Below the pieces are notes generated by a model. It searched no databases and had not been told where the DNA came from. It saw nothing but the letters and a program-made list of their open reading frames with translations. 64,000 bases of DNA, taken from contig NC_135783.1 of NCBI RefSeq assembly GCF_051106095.1, positions 210,014,472 to 210,078,471 on the forward strand, read 5' to 3'. The position numbers and the translations under genes were made by a program. The stretch's first letter is position 1. Each line of letters begins with the position of its first letter. Below are positions 36,762 to 50,988 of the stretch, piece by piece. The stretch comes from Pogona vitticeps. Lineage: Eukaryota; Chordata; Lepidosauria; Squamata; Agamidae.

Positions 36762-37505
36762 ATGGTATCATGCATCTGAAAATAAATGGCTGTAGCACTC
36801 ATAATTAATTGTATCACAATATCACTAGTCTCAGAGTCCCTCTGTTTGTTTTCTAGTTTGTTTTGGCAAGATGGGGAAGGCACTCAGTGGTGCTCAAGCA
36901 CAGTACATGGGCCAACTAGCCTTCTTGGCCCACCCATTTCTCTAGCATGTAAGCAATTTGCAAAATTGTTATCCTGCCAGATAGGGCAGCGATTCTGGGT
37001 AATTCTGCACCATATTGCTTGCCTGCCTGGCTCCTTAACATTAGTTTCTAGAAATTATTTTTAAAAACCCCAATAAGAAATGGAAACTATAACCTATGGC
37101 AACAAAAACAAAACTACATAAAAACAGATCTAAAGATTTTTTTTTAAAGCCTGAAAGAATAAAGAAGCCTTTGCCTTGTGCTGGAAAGATAAAAGTGCAG
37201 TTGGAAGGCAAGCCTCCCGCTAGAAGGACCGGCTCTTTTCTTTCATGGCAGGTATGAAGAAACCTTCAGTTTCTTCAGTTCTTTAGAAGAGCAGCATTGT
37301 CTCTTTGCCATCTATTTTCTGTTCTGGAACACAATAGCAGACTTTACATTTGCAGAATTATTGATAACATTTCTTCAACTACAGTAAATAAATCATTGAT
37401 ACATCAAAGTAAAAATGTTCCCCAATGGCTTTCAAATTCCCATTGGGCTTGCAGTGGGGAGTTGAGTGAAGCACAGAGGATGAGAACGAACAGAGCAATC
37501 GGCCA
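33306..37505. other. Intron 1, mostly unclassified
   Basis: Contains an (AAAT)n run at 36723-36763. No exon or conserved coding block was recognised. Confidence 0.4.
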
Positions 37506-37507
37506 TA

Positions 37508-37768
37508 CAGTAGACCCTTGACTTACAGACGGCTTGACTTACAGACCTTTTGAGTTACAGACTTCTCTGGCCGCAAAATTTAGGTTTGACTTGCAGACTG
37601 AGAATTGACTTACAGACCAGAAAAAAACCAAAATGGAACAAAAACGGCCGGTTACGGGATTAATCGGTTTTCAATGCACTGTAGGTCAATGGAGACTTGA
37701 CTTACAGACTTTTTGACTTGAGAACCGCCTTCCAATACGGATTAAGTTCTCAAGTCAAGACCCCACTG
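37508..37768. mobile_element. Mariner/Tc1-like MITE (TA target)
   Basis: The left end CAGTAGACCCTTGACTTACA and the inverted right end CAGTGGGGTCTTGACTTGAG are imperfect terminal inverted repeats. Both sides are flanked by TA (37506-37507 and 37769-37770). The inside repeats GACTTACAGAC-type words. There is no transposase frame. The superfamily is inferred from the TA flank and end sequence. Confidence 0.75.
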
Positions 37769-39461
37769 TATATTTATCAGGCTACAAATCAAGCCACATG
37801 ATAATTAATAATTAATCGATATGTTAATGTTCTGTGAAGTTCCTATTGTGCCTATAGGGGCATGGTGGAGTGAGGCAAGGAGGATGACAACAGCAGCAGT
37901 CATACCTTAATTATTCAGCTTCAGAATGACAAATTCAAAAGAGATTTGTCCTGGTGAGCAGAATAGGCTCCAGTAACAAGTGGCTGCCTGTTTGCAACCA
38001 GTGTGCTGTCCCCAGTCCAGGTGCTGAGGAGATGCTGAGGAAGGAGCCTAGCACACAGAATGTTCTATTGGTACACCCACCGCCTTGTGTCTGATTGCTG
38101 TAAGAAACCAGTGGGTATGGCAAGTAAACCAGGATCTCAGGGTCAGAAGTAGTACAGAAGGAAGGTGATCCCAAACTGGTTTACCAAGTCCTTCTCCCCC
38201 AACCTAGAGCCAAACACCCTCTGCCAGGAGGGAGGTATAGCAGGAAAACCACTGGCACTGTGATTATGCATTCCTTCAAGCACCTCAAGCATCATGGTTC
38301 TGTATTTGGGCATAACTGGGATTCTCCAGCGGAAGGTTAGACTTCCGTTATGAAGCTACTTCACTCTCATTAAGGGGGCAAGTCAACTTCAGCTCCGACT
38401 TGTGTTCTTTCATGCATTTTCACCTAATAATAATGAGATGGCTAAACAGCATTTTGAATCTTTTATCTTAATGAACATACATGCTTTTTGAGAATGACAA
38501 GCTTTTCCCTTTTTAAAAGAAAATTATTTTTCCGAACAGTTCTGATTTATTGCATTAATTTTTATTGATGCAATATTGTTTCTGTTTGTTCCTCTAGCAG
38601 ATAATTTTATACTACAAAGCAGAACACAAGTGCTTAAAACAAATACATAAAACAGAGACAGTCTGCCTGTCTGTCAACAAAGCAGTCAAAGAGATGCTTT
38701 CTAGAGTTGCTTGTCTCTAACACAGGTGACCTGAGAGACATCTCTGGTTGGTGCAAATTCTCTTGATGGTTAGACCTACAGATCTACAACACATTGCTGA
38801 CAGACACATAGCAACCATGTTGTGGCAGGCAGTTGTACAGAGGTTTTGTATGGCATATTTGGTGTACAACCAGAGCAGCAGGGGTGCTCTCTGGGATTTG
38901 AGAGTGAGTTCCCCACCAGCTCAGTCTGTGAGCTGTCCCTTTGTTTGGGGAATGTGTCACATAATACTTCATGAAGAACATAAATACTCAATCCAGTATT
39001 TCAAAGGACTTTATGGTGTTGTGTGTTCCTTTGTTTATTCAGAGTATCTTGGCTTCTTCTAGCATTCAGACTGTTAATAGTTTCCCGTGAACTCAAAATG
39101 GAAACTGCACTCCAGAATAAGAATCCAGGCTCCTTATTGGTTTCTTGTTTTTACTTTTAAGCTCATGCATTCTTTTGATTGACTGCTAGCAGTTTAAACT
39201 ACATTACTTCTGGGGCTAAAGAGGAGCTGTTATCACTGAACAATTACTTATATAAATGAGCTGCAAGCCTACACTGCTCGGATACAGACTTAATGGGCAC
39301 AATCCAGTGTGTGCAAACTTAAACACAGATTTCAGTCTTTTGAAGACCATTGATTTCACTGGACTATGGCCCTTGCATTTAATATTGGTTGACTTAGATG
39401 GGGCTCATGGTGTCGTAATAATACAGTAATACTTCGTATTTATATGGCACATCTCCCACTA
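37769..39461. other. Intron 1, nothing recognised
   Basis: No supported repeat or exon. The + strand open frame at 38748-39062 has no recognisable domain. Confidence 0.4.
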
Positions 39462-39588
39462 AAATCATCATCATCATCTCAAAACTGCAGAGCTGGAAAG
39501 GACCCTATGGATCATAGAGTCCAGCCCCTGTCAGGGAGGCATAGTGGAGAATTGAACTCTCAAACAAACCACTGAGCTATCCAGCAGT
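39462..39588 (-). mobile_element. tRNA-headed SINE with CR1-like tail, nearly full length
   Basis: The minus strand reads CTGGATAGCTCAGTGGTTTG (A-box region), then GAGTTCAATTCTCCACTATG (B-box region), GGGGCTGGACTCTATGATCC and TCCTTTCCAGCTCTGCAGTT, ending in ATG units. Same family as the copies at 2446 and 19300. Confidence 0.8.
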
Positions 39589-39883
39589 TATCTTGCACCA
39601 GAGTCCTGATGTGAATGACCAGGTTTGCTTCAAGAGTAAAGCGCAGGATCTGAAAAGGTTTGGAGAGTCCAACGTTTAAAAAGAGTGTGAAAAAGGCAGA
39701 CTGTGCATTTCCAATATGACTGTATACGGAAAATGCAGTGGTGGTATGATTGGGAAGAGAAGGAGAGTGACAGGGATTTCACTACTACTGTGCAATCACA
39801 GTGCTTGCAGAGAAGGTCATTGCCAATTATCTCATGCAACTCTTTGTTCATTTAGCTGTTAGATTTAGCTGTTGCTGCAGTAC

Positions 39884-40154
39884 TACCGTGTTTCCCCGAA
39901 AATAAGACAGGGTCTTATGTTAATTTTTGCTCCAAAATGCACTGGGGCTTCTTTTCAGGGGATTTTTTTCCCCATGTACAACATTTATTCAAATACGGTC
40001 ATGTCATCTTGTTCTGGTTGCTGCGCAATGGTGGAAGGCAGGGTTTCACTGAACTGGGGCTTATTTTTGGGATAGGGCTTATATTATGAGCATCTTAAAA
40101 AATCATACTAGGGCTTATTTTCAGTTTAGGGCTTATTTTCAGGGACACAGGGTA
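39884..40154. mobile_element. DNA transposon MITE with TACCGTGTTTCCCC ends, copy 1
   Basis: The left end is TACCGTGTTTCCCCGAAAAT. The right end reads TTATTTTCAGGGACACAGGGTA, inverted TACCCTGTGTCCCTGAAAATAA. The body carries AGGGCTTATTTT words on the right side. A second copy is at 54812. It has no coding capacity. The TA at each end suggests a TA-target superfamily, but this is inference. Confidence 0.8.
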
Positions 40155-41930
40155 GGTGGTGGTGAATAGCTTTAGTTGTTGATGATTCCCCTGGGTCTCT
40201 GCCTCTCAGTTTCCCATCAGTTTTCCCTTGTTAGAGTACTTTAGCAGAATGCACATTTGCCTTTATTTCAGTATGAAGCAGTGTGTTGTGTTTGAGTCTT
40301 GTGTGAATGTTAAACTGTCAAACTAATCCCCCCTGCCCTTATTGCTCTAAGGATTGTTAGGTGCACAGTTGTGCATTCAGCTGAATTCTGCTTAGAAGCA
40401 TAGTAGTTTTATTTCACCAAACATATATATTATTATTATATTCAATATTTAATTTATATTGTTAATATGAAACAGCACTTTTCAGTACATCAGAGAATAA
40501 AATAAATGTTTATAGCTATTTTTGGTTTTCTAATGAACTTCAGCAGGAGCGCTGTCTACCCAAATTTCTGAATCAATTCAAATTCAAGTCTGAATCAAAT
40601 CAGGTGTTGCTTTGGACCAAACTGTCTGAAGCATACAGTTTGCTTCTAAACTGAATAAACGGACCAGTGATCACTTTTACCCATCTTACGATGCAATAAA
40701 AAAAGCTTGCATCCTTTTTCAAGAGTTTGCATTATGGTTTGTTCTTTTTCAAAGAGTTATCTGAGTCTATCCAGAGCTCAGAATCCTCCCACCCCGCTTT
40801 TTAAAGTTATATATCAGCCATTTTTTGTTTTTTTGTTTTTGTTTTAATTCTGTATTTATAGTTGCTAAGAACATCATATTATTAATACACTGGGGGGGGT
40901 TGTTACCTGCAAATTAGTTTTTAGAACTACTGTACTTTTAAAATATCAGCACGTCCAAAAATAACTATAAACAATTCCCCCATAACGATGCAGATATAAC
41001 ATTACTTGTGTGCAAAAACGTGTTTTTAGTAATTTCATTATTTCGTAAAAAGAACATTGTTACCCTGATATCATCCTCAAAAGTAACACGTTACAGCTAC
41101 TGTTGTCCCTTGTATGAAGTAATTCCCAAGCTTTGTTTCTGTTCCTCATGAGCTGATCTGTTAAGAGTGGCTAAAAATGAACTAGAAAAGGTGTGTCTGA
41201 AACCCACCTCTGTTCTTGCTGGATGGCCTTAGAAAATTCATTCTTTTTCAACCTCAGTTCTGTAGGCTACAGAATGGGAGGAAATAGTACTATAGGCTGT
41301 GTGTGAAATAGAATGTGTGTGGACATTTGAAAGTATTCCACATATGTTAAGTGTACAGTATAAACATTGCTAAACTGCAGCCATTTACATATTTCCAAAG
41401 GCCTGCAACCCATAAAGGAAAAGTCCACATACAAAACAGAGGAGCTGAGTGGCATTTCATTTTTCCCACATGTTCTGGGGCATTTCTGTGGCAGTCACAG
41501 AAGCTATGTGGCCAGAATCCAGGAAGAATCCATGGAGAACAAAACAGGAAGTAATAAATATCTGTTGTTTTGGAGGGCAAAGAACAGCAGCTGCAATTCA
41601 TGCCTGACATACGAAACAGGAATCGGGAGGGAAACACAGAAATGAACAAAACAAAACAGTACAGGCACCACTTGACATATGGCTTTGTCACAAGGAAGGT
41701 TAATCTCAGATTTACTTTTTGAAAAACTCATACAAGGTTTTGCTTTGATAGACTGCTTGTTTAGCTAGAAAAGCAGCAGAACATCTATATGTTGTGAACT
41801 TGGCTACCCTTACCCAAAGAGGGCTCACATCCGGGTAGAGGGTTTGACAAAAGCAAACAATTCCAGCCTTCTTGTGAGAATTTTTCCTTACATGGAGTTC
41901 AGTCATAAATGTCTTGCTCAGTGTTATTTA
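40155..41930. other. Intron 1, nothing recognised
   Basis: AT-rich. Minus-strand frames at 41347-41731 overlap but show no domain. Confidence 0.4.
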
Positions 41931-42160
41931 TTTATTTAATTAATTAATTTATACCCCGCCTATCTGGCCCACCGGACCACTCTAGGCGGCTTCCAAATAT
42001 AAAATCAAATAATAAAACATAGACAAATACATAATAATCAAACAAGAACAGCAGTAAAGATAAAAAGGAAAAGTAAGAAAAAAAATCAAGAGTTGGCTGG
42101 AGGGAAGGCCTGAATAAACAGCCATGTTTTTAATTGGGTTTTTATCCCACACATATTGAG
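41931..42160 (-). mobile_element. L2-like LINE 3' tail
   Basis: The + strand starts TTATTTATTTATTTAATTAA, then ATACCCCGCCTATCTGGCCC and CCACTCTAGGCGGCTTCCAA. Inverted, this is GCCGCCTAGAGTGGTC...GGGGTATAAAT...AAATAAAT, the standard L2-like 3' end. Part of the 3' UTR (GGAGGGAAGGCCTGAATAAA) follows. Confidence 0.7.
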
Positions 42161-45100
42161 GGTTTCCTTATTCATTTCTACTATGTCAGAATTGGTGAGT
42201 TCATTAAGGCAAAAGAGTCAAAAGGTAATAAAAGATGCAGAAAGCGATATAAACGTTTGAACAGGGAGGAGAGTAGCATTGGTAATGAGTAGGCATGGGG
42301 TTTTCTGATTTATTTTTTTTAATGGACTGCAGATCCATAATTCTCCATTCTGGGAATCCCACCTGACAGACACCTAAACGTGGCTCAGTTGATAGAAAGT
42401 TGTAAGGTGGAAGGGTTTTAACTCCACTTAGCTTCCTGTTCAGAAAGGAAGGTTTAAAGCAGCTTTCTTTCTGCACATGAAGTAAGATAGGCCACAGAAC
42501 CTTTCATCTTAGGTCTTTATCCCAAGTGAGCCAAATGTATATGTTTGTAGGTGTCTCTGTGTTAGGCGGGACTCTTGGATTGAAGAATTATGGGGTTTGT
42601 AGTCCAGGAAGCTGCATTCCATCCTCCCTCCTCCAACTTTTCCCACCCCAACTGGTCGTGTTGCAGTACAGCAGAGTTTACCAGTGATAAGATGTGCTTC
42701 TTCTGTGTCTGCTGGGAGGCTCTGATTATTTCCAGACTCTTAAATTTGGCTTGTGTCTTAAATTCATATTATTTTTATACACATAATTCATAGAGTTAAA
42801 CATACACTAAATGAGCTACACATTATCCACCCCCTGACTTTAAGGATGATTTTCTGAAGAGAGAGTCTTGTTTCTCATGTAAGTTATCACCTGATATTCT
42901 CCATATATATATTGTAGTATTGATGCTTAAAAATAAGTAATCTGAATCCAAATCTTAATTGAGGAAGCGGAAACAGTTTTTAATGTGTTGCCCGTTGTTT
43001 TGTTGCATTTTCAGAAGGTGACATGCCTTCTCTTCCCATCTGCAGTGTGCCACAACACACCCCAGTTTTCTCTGGATGATCTCTCAACCCTTCAGAGCAG
43101 ATTATGAAAGCTCTGGGGATTGTAAAGGGAAGACAGATTTTATCTGCCAGTGGTTTTTTATGCAATGGCAGATGGGTGCCAATGGATTTCACCCAGTGAA
43201 GCTAATTGCTGATAAGAGAATATGTAAGTGAAAGTTGGTGGTTATTTTTTAAACAAGTGGTTAATAAAATGCTGGTAAAATTTTTGATCATCTGTAATAA
43301 AAAGCTGTAAGTAATCTATTTTAAATCCAAAACAAAATGTAGATTAATTAATCATTACAAATTGGATTGTTGGCCTACGAAACTCATTTTGTATGTATAG
43401 CCAGTATATATAGCATGATACCCTTGGATAAGGGTGTATATGGTAATTGTGCTAACCTACTAATTCTGCGGATCATCTGCTATGACATATAATCTGCATT
43501 TTTTTCTGATATGGGAACCAACATGTTTCTGGGTGTTTCTACTCTCTTCCAAGGCAGGGACCATGTGCTTCACTGGCTGAATGCCATCCCTTTGTTTATT
43601 GAACTGGAGAAGAAAAATTCGATTCTACATCCCCTGAAATGGCATTGGACACCCACACATCTCCAACTAGTTTTACAAGTTCGCAGCCTCCACTTTGGGA
43701 CTATCCTTTAATCCTGAAGTCATTTTTGAACTTTTCAGTCCCCACTCTGCCCCAGCCTTAGGAGTAGTCATGCAGTACCCAGAAAGGTCCCTAATGTTGG
43801 TATTTTAGTGATCTAACAAAGATACTAAGCGCCCTTGATTTTAGATTTAATAGATTTCTAGGTAAAGGTCAAGGAGTTGGCTATTGCCAAAAAAATTCCA
43901 AAATAAATTAGACCCTGCCTATTTGAAATACAGCCTTCTCCCACGTGGACAAAACTAACCAATACATTATTCATATGCCTGGGATCATCTCTCACTACTA
44001 TTGTTTGGAATGAGTGGGATATGGGACAGTAGCTCTTTGTATAGTGGCAGATTCTAGAATCCCTGTCTCTCTTTATTAATATTTAGGTGAGCTGTTCAGA
44101 TCTCTTACCCCCCCCCCAATTAAACATTGCCTCCATTCCAGTTGTGTTACGCCTCTTCCATTTTGTGAAGTTGTGTTGAAATTCTCATTAAATAGATCCC
44201 CCCTCCCCAGGTTCAATAAATGAAATGAATGTTCAAGACTGCTTCTGTGCATGGATCCCCTTAGATGGACTTGAGATGTCAGTTTATTTTCTGAAAGATC
44301 ATGAAATGTCTTAGGGCCATCAGCAGTTTGTTTTGTAACACCATGTAGCAACTTGTAAAAACATGCTTTATTTCACTACACCTCAGTGTGTAGTTACCTG
44401 GGAAGTGATTGGAGATTTATTAATAAATGAAGAAATCTTTGTTTTCAGGAGGTGTTTTGTGCTTCCGTTGCATGACAGGTTGAGTACACACCTAGTAGAA
44501 AAACACATCTGCTTTCCCCCCCATGGAATGTTCCTTTATCAAAGAACCACTGTATCTGTATTTTTCATGCCCTGTTAACTTCCGTGTTCTTTATGAATCC
44601 GAGCCATCCTATGTAGCACACTGAAGTTCAAAAGAGTTTCTGAGTTGAAGAGAGAAAGTTTATGGGAGGACATAGCCATTCCTCCCCCTCCTGAAGGCAC
44701 TGTTCAATTTCTTGACGAGGCCTTTCTTAAAGCTTGCTTAGGACATTTTGGTGTCTGAGACAGAAGAGGAAATGGTACCACCCACATATACACTTCAAGG
44801 TGTATAGTATCCTAAATATACTTTGGCACCGGAGACAGAAAATCTTGATACAATCTCTTCCCATCCCTGACAGCAAAAATACATCAGCAACAGTACCTAG
44901 GAATTCTCTATCCTTTCATGACACCACAAATTTGCCATAGGAGGTATCCACCTTACTCTGCCTAATAATAGGACTCACCCTGTCTTTCTTCCTCTGCATG
45001 CTAAACACCAAGGCTTCCTAAACATTTTAAAGGAGACCCCATGATATGCTTTCTAACTCTTCTTTGGTTTCTTTGGACAAATTTCTCCTACTGCAGCTGT

Positions 45101-45829
45101 CACTAATCTGGCACATATACCCACCCACTTGGCCTTTCACTACTTCAATATGGTGATCTATTGATTGCTTACTCTGATAGATACAGGAGCTCAGTGAAGG
45201 CTGCATCAGAGTATGTGATTTATTACTTGCTGTACTAATACCTATGCTTGTTTGGACAAAGTCTCCTAATTTAATGAGAAAAGTAAGGGTGTCAAAAAAA
45301 CGGGAGGGGAAGAAAAGATAAATAAATACATTTTGTGCACTACATTGGAGTTGTTAAAGACCCCACAGATCATTGATTACGTTAAGTCATCACTGCCAGC
45401 TCTAGTATTTTTTCTCATTGTAGAATTCTTAGACCCTCAGTGGTCCTCCCCTTTCTACCCACCATCATCCAACTCTTTCCTTTAGATCCCAATTCGCATC
45501 ACTACCCAGAGAGGAGTGACAGGCAGGCACTCTATTTTCTTGCTCCCACTTCTCCCTTGTTCATATTCTCTCTTTGGGCCATAGAAATGGTGAGCATAGG
45601 AAGTGCCAGGAATCTCTGGTTGCCAGCAGGAGGCCTTAACAGGTACCTAACGCTGCTGCTCACTTGCACCAGCTATGCTGTTATTTAAGAGAGAAGAGAA
45701 ACAACAGGGAAAGTTGGCTTTCATAGAGAACAGTGGCCTTCCCTCCCCGCCCCCGCTCTTGTATTTTATGTTCTAGAATGTTTAAAATTTGTTTAAGTGA
45801 GTGGGTGTTTAATACATGCTCAGCTTCAT
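42161..45829. other. Intron 1, nothing recognised
   Basis: No supported repeat family or exon; poly-C runs near 44108. Confidence 0.4.
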
Positions 45830-45932
45830 TTTAATGTTATGATGTTTTCTGGTTCTTGTGTGTGTTTAAAATAAATCATTAGCTGCTTTGGGTCACTCTA
45901 TTAGGAGAAAGATGGGATATAAGTAAAATAAG
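45830..45932 (+). mobile_element. L2-like LINE 3' tail, degenerate
   Basis: GCTGCTTTGGGTCACTCTAT, then GGAGAAAGATGGGATATAAG and TAAAATAAGC matches the usual L2-like tail order. Only about 100 bp are recognisable. Confidence 0.55.
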
Positions 45933-46912
45933 CATGTAGAATTCCGTTCAGTGACCCTGTCCCATTGGCAATAGCACCTGAAGTGCACATATACAAAGAC
46001 AGGATTTTATCCACACAAGGGCAGTATTCTGGTGAGGATGGACAGAATATTCAGTTTCTGTGAAGGATCAGAATTCAGCATAAGGTTAAGAAACATACAT
46101 TTTTCCCCTCAAGTCAGCACTTCATAAGAATGGAATGTGTCTCATGACTAACATGTTGCAAGGAATTCAAATCAAATGACACAGTTAGAAAATGACTGAA
46201 ATACAATAGTTTTTTTTGCAAGGAAGCAGACCGCAGTATGTAAATAATGAATGTTTTCCAGTTCTTTCTTCTGAAATTAAGACCTACAGTTCACGGAAAG
46301 CTTCGCTGGAAAGAGTGGGATAAAGGAATGAATGAACACAAAATTTGATTAATGTATGGTGTTATCATTTTAGTTGTATTGCAAAATAAAAAGACAATGG
46401 TATGCCTTCAATGTTAATCTGAGAATTAGCTAATTCTTTCTCTAAAGAAGAAGTTGAAGGGCCTAGTTTCTGAGTGGTATTAACATCCCCCATTAACTAG
46501 GAATGCTAGTTATTTTTTTTAAATCAGTATTAACATGCATGCAGAGTGGCATTTCTGCAGGAAGATAAAAGGTTCATAGTTTTTACAAATGAAGAAAATT
46601 AAAAAGCTTGGAAGCTTATGGTGAGTGTGTGCTGGGCATGTGGAAGGAAATTTCCAAGTTGTACCACTCCCCCCACTCCTAATTCCTGCAATTATCATTG
46701 AAGTTAAACAGTGGAAGTTTTGAATGTATGAATTACTTTGCTTGAATAGTAAATGCTTTTAAAATTATAATTACACTGGGCTGTACTTCTTTTTGTTCCA
46801 TAGCCATCCATCAGCAAATTCCATTTCCAATACTCACCTCTCAAATGGTACATTGACCATAAAATAATTTGTTTTAGAATGAAATTCTAAAATGGCCACA
46901 GTGATAGTATAT

Positions 46913-47045
46913 CAGTGTTTTATTTATTTTTACCCTTCCTTTTATCTTAAAAAAGACCAAAGGCAGTTTACATTATTAGAAGACAATATTAAAGCTAACA
47001 ACAGTGATTATACAAGTTCTAAAAAGGAAGTGGAAAAATAATAGT
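46913..47045 (-). mobile_element. L2-like LINE 3' tail, degenerate
   Basis: The + strand reads TTTTATTTATTTTTACCCTT, then AAGGCAGTTTACATTATTAG, the inverted tail in an eroded form. Confidence 0.45.
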
Positions 47046-50000
47046 TACAGCACTGAAAACATTAATATTGTGAAAGAATTTGCACTTTTAACTTCAATAA
47101 TAATTAGAAAATTTTTACAAAATGTATGGTCACTTTTAATTTGTTTTGTGTTGCCATGAATTGCCTTGCAAATTGATGTGCTGCCAGGAGTAGAGAGACA
47201 GGCAATCCAAAGTTAACCAGTGAATGTATCTGCTTTTAAAAAAGGCAAGTGCATGAGCATATTATGAGACTGGAGCTGCAAATGGCAGGTTTCAATCATG
47301 TCCCTGGAAAAGGTCAGTCAAAGGCATAAATTCGCCGTCCAGACGAAGGGAAATGTAAATCCTAAAGAAGAAGTCACTGTCACTTTTGGTTAGGCGTATA
47401 AAGCATGAGCCCCATTATTGTGCTGATCCTGGCAAACCTTATACAATGTTTACAATAAGGTTTACAATAAGGTTTTGGAGAGTTGCCTAGCACTGGAGAA
47501 TACACAATTAAACAACACTGTTCCACAGCTCTCTTGTGTCAGCACACTGCTAAAAGGCCCCCATTGTGCTCATATGATAGTGGTTCTTGGAACTTTTCAC
47601 ATAAATACAAGTAGAAAACAGCCCTCTGTAACTGTTTCCTATGCATTCTGAGTGCATAAAGAATAACGTTTTGTATCTAAACAGTCAGAAACTAGGTTAT
47701 GCATAGTAATTAAATTCTGATGGATTTCTAGCTCAGAATTGCAGGCGTATGCTTATATCTGTTGGTTATAACATGATCAGTAGTTAATATTCATCTGCTG
47801 CATCTGTAAAATTAATTTGTATTCCTTTTGCTCCACTGCACCCCACAAAATACAATTACACGTCAGCACATTTGTCCTTTCTTCTTGTGAATCCTCCAAG
47901 AATATGAGAGACTATGGAAGGAAAATACTTACGTTACATTTAAAATAGTTTATTAAAATTCTATTCCTGTACTGTGGATAACAGAGACTCTTATTGATAA
48001 TGTATTTTGTGAAGTGTCAGACTTCCAGTAAAGTATTTTAGAAGAGGTAAATCAACAAGATATGAGAACTCATCCATCTTAGATCTGTAAGCCACACACT
48101 GTATATAAAAGGGAAATGGCAGATTCTGTACAGATATGAGTAGTGAGATCATACTATGCTGTTCTATAATTCTGGTTTTCTACCCCCCCCCCCCGGAAGC
48201 TTGATAGATTTTAATGAAGAGCTGTGCATGTGCTAGAAACAGAGGACTACATCCAGTGAAGTCCATCTACCAACACAATGGAAACAGTGGGAGAAATGAA
48301 TTTCCTCTCTCCAGTTTTGTCTCCTATGTCAGTTTTCTCCTAAATCTGCCATGGAATGTTAAAAGGCATTCTGGACAAAATATGGGGCAGCATCAGGGCT
48401 AGAGCTGTCATTGGGCAACAACTGGAGGGCTGGCCCAAGCAACAGATATTGAGTATCACGAGATAGCAGCAAATTATTCCTCATGTACTTTGTCATTATT
48501 GTATTTTCACTTCTAATGATATGGGAGAGACATTTTTGGAATTATCACATGATTATTTCATCTGGCAAAGTAACTTGATTGTTCTGGGGTATTCTGTTCA
48601 TCTGACTTAGGTGAAGGGGGGCACAATTTGCTGTTCTATCTCAGATAGTAAAATGTCTTGGGCTGGCTGGCAGGTGGGAAGGGGAGGAGAGAAAAGAGAA
48701 TTTATGTTGCATGAGCAGAGGGCCACTTGACACTACAGGGAGCCGAGAACTATGACTTCCATTTTTCAAAAAACAGAATCCTAACTGTTTATAAGCTTAG
48801 TAGAGATAATGAGATAATGGTCCAAATCCTATTGAATAAGTTCCACTGTAGAAGAGTAAGGATATCACCAGCAGGGGGAGATTTTCACCTCTCATGTTTC
48901 CACGTCTGTCTTGCACTTTGTCTAACTCAGAAGTAACCTGTTCTATTGTGTGAATGTTGCAGGAGAGGAAGGGGGGAATCTTTAATGCAGAGCTCATCTG
49001 TGGGATGATGATATATCGCCAGGGAGAGATTTTTGTGGCTCTTCCACAAGTGTAACTTACACAGCAGGATGTGGGCTGGTGTCCCCAAGAACATGCATGT
49101 GCCCTACAAACTAGAGAAGAATTAATTATACAAAACATACTGTACGTTAAAGGCTATTATGACCCATCTGACCTGGGAGATGCCTTAAGCCAATATACTT
49201 TCTAATAATTTCTAATAGTTGTTAGTTAATTTTAAAATTACGTGTTAGGATGTACTCAAGTCTCATGATGTAGAAGAAAGTGATCTTATGTGTGCTGTTG
49301 AACCTATTCATAATACGATAAGTAGTTGCAGATAACATATATCTAACTAAATATTTTCTGGCCTGAGCCACAACTGACAGAAAATAGTCTAGGATGCACT
49401 GTGAGACTTGTATTGTGAAACAGGTAACATAAATGTAGGATTGCTGCTTTTGCTTCTTTATGAAACTCCTTCCCAGCCCAAATATTCTACCTAGCAGAGA
49501 TAGTCAATTTTCATGGGGGAATTTGTCAGCTGTGTCAATATACAGCACATTCGTACTAATACTAATGCTATGGAATTATATCAGCACCTTCAGTAAATTG
49601 TTTCTGGCAGAAAAATGTAGTATAAGACAGGGTTAAAATAATTTCACCAACATTGCAGGCCCTCAATCTTGATACCATTTCCCCTCCCCTAAAACACAGA
49701 AGTGTGGTTCCCTCTGAGCAGAGCTCCAAAAACTATTTTTTAAAAACTTTCATCCTTGTTACTAAATATAATGTTTTAAATGTAATCTGTTTACCGATAC
49801 TGGTTTCATTGTATAACAAGTAACTCATAGCATTATGCATTTCTTTTTTTTTTTTACATTATTACTTTGGAATGACTTACAGTGATAGTGGAGTAGTGGA
49901 TAGGAAATAATGTAAAACCTAGAAAATTCATTTCAAAAATGGAAAAGAATGCCATTAAAATTCCTTTAAAATGGAAAGGAATGCCATTTCTCATTAATTT

Positions 50001-50916
50001 AAAATTAACAAGAAAGTATTAGTGCCCTAGCAAAATACCTAGTTCCATTGCTTTTGAAATTTAACTTCACAGCACCCTAATTACCCCAACATAAACTTTG
50101 AAGAGGGAACTGCATTCTTTCTGACTTCTAAGCTCTGGTTCTAAACATTATTTAAATTTCTTTAACATAATGTAGTATTAATTGTAGGTGAATTAGAGCT
50201 TGCTGTATTTACTCTGTGGTGATGGACAGGCACTGTATATATATTAAGATTTTTTTTCTGTGTTTTTCCTATTTCATCTTGTGGGGCCAAGATTTGAACT
50301 TAGAAACTGCTTCAGAGGTTGATTCCCAGTGAAAGCCCTAAATCTCAAAAAACAATACTGCTTATTATCAGCAATGCCTGTGCATCAGTTTAATAATTTT
50401 ATATTCTAATATATATTGACATTATTTTACTACTATTTAGTGTCATTAAAATAGCAGTAAAAGTGCGGGTGTTATCCTTTTCATCTTTCTTCATGGTACC
50501 TGAAGGAAGTGAATGTTCTTTTTCCCATTTATAATTCTTGCCAGAAGACTTTCCTTTTGAGAGACTTTTGCCCAACAATTCTGTTCATGGCTTCTTAGAA
50601 GTAAATCTCATTGAGTTCAGTAAGATTTTATTCCAAGTCTGTGTGTACAGAGCTGTAGTCTTAATGACACTCCTGACTGGTAGCTACACAGCAGACCTCC
50701 TTTGTGCTGAATGTCATTCATCCTGAGTAGATAAGAGCCTGTCATTGTTTCTGTAATAAATCCCTATTAGCAAGGTTAGGAGTGGAAGCTTTGTAGACTG
50801 CAACTCAGGAAAGAAGAGACATGGTTGAAGAATGAATGGGTTACAAAAGATAAGGAAATGTTCTGTTGTGTGTTAATGATTTGCACTAGGTGAAGTATGA
50901 TGGTTTTCAATGTACA

Positions 50917-50918
<2 letters not shown>
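47046..50918. other. Intron 1, small tandem duplications only
   Basis: TTTACAATAAGG is repeated in tandem at 47449-47472. A 21-bp unit (AAAATGGAAAAGAATGCCATT, one mismatch) is repeated at 49936-49956 and 49968-49988. At 50599-50662 there is a degenerate inverted copy of the AGTAAG...TTCAATGG palindromic repeat. No exon was recognised. Confidence 0.5.
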
Positions 50919-50987
<69 letters not shown>

Positions 50988-50988
50988 T
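50919..50988 (+). repeat. (TG)n-(AG)n microsatellite
   Basis: About 20 TG units followed by about 13 AG units. Confidence 0.95.
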
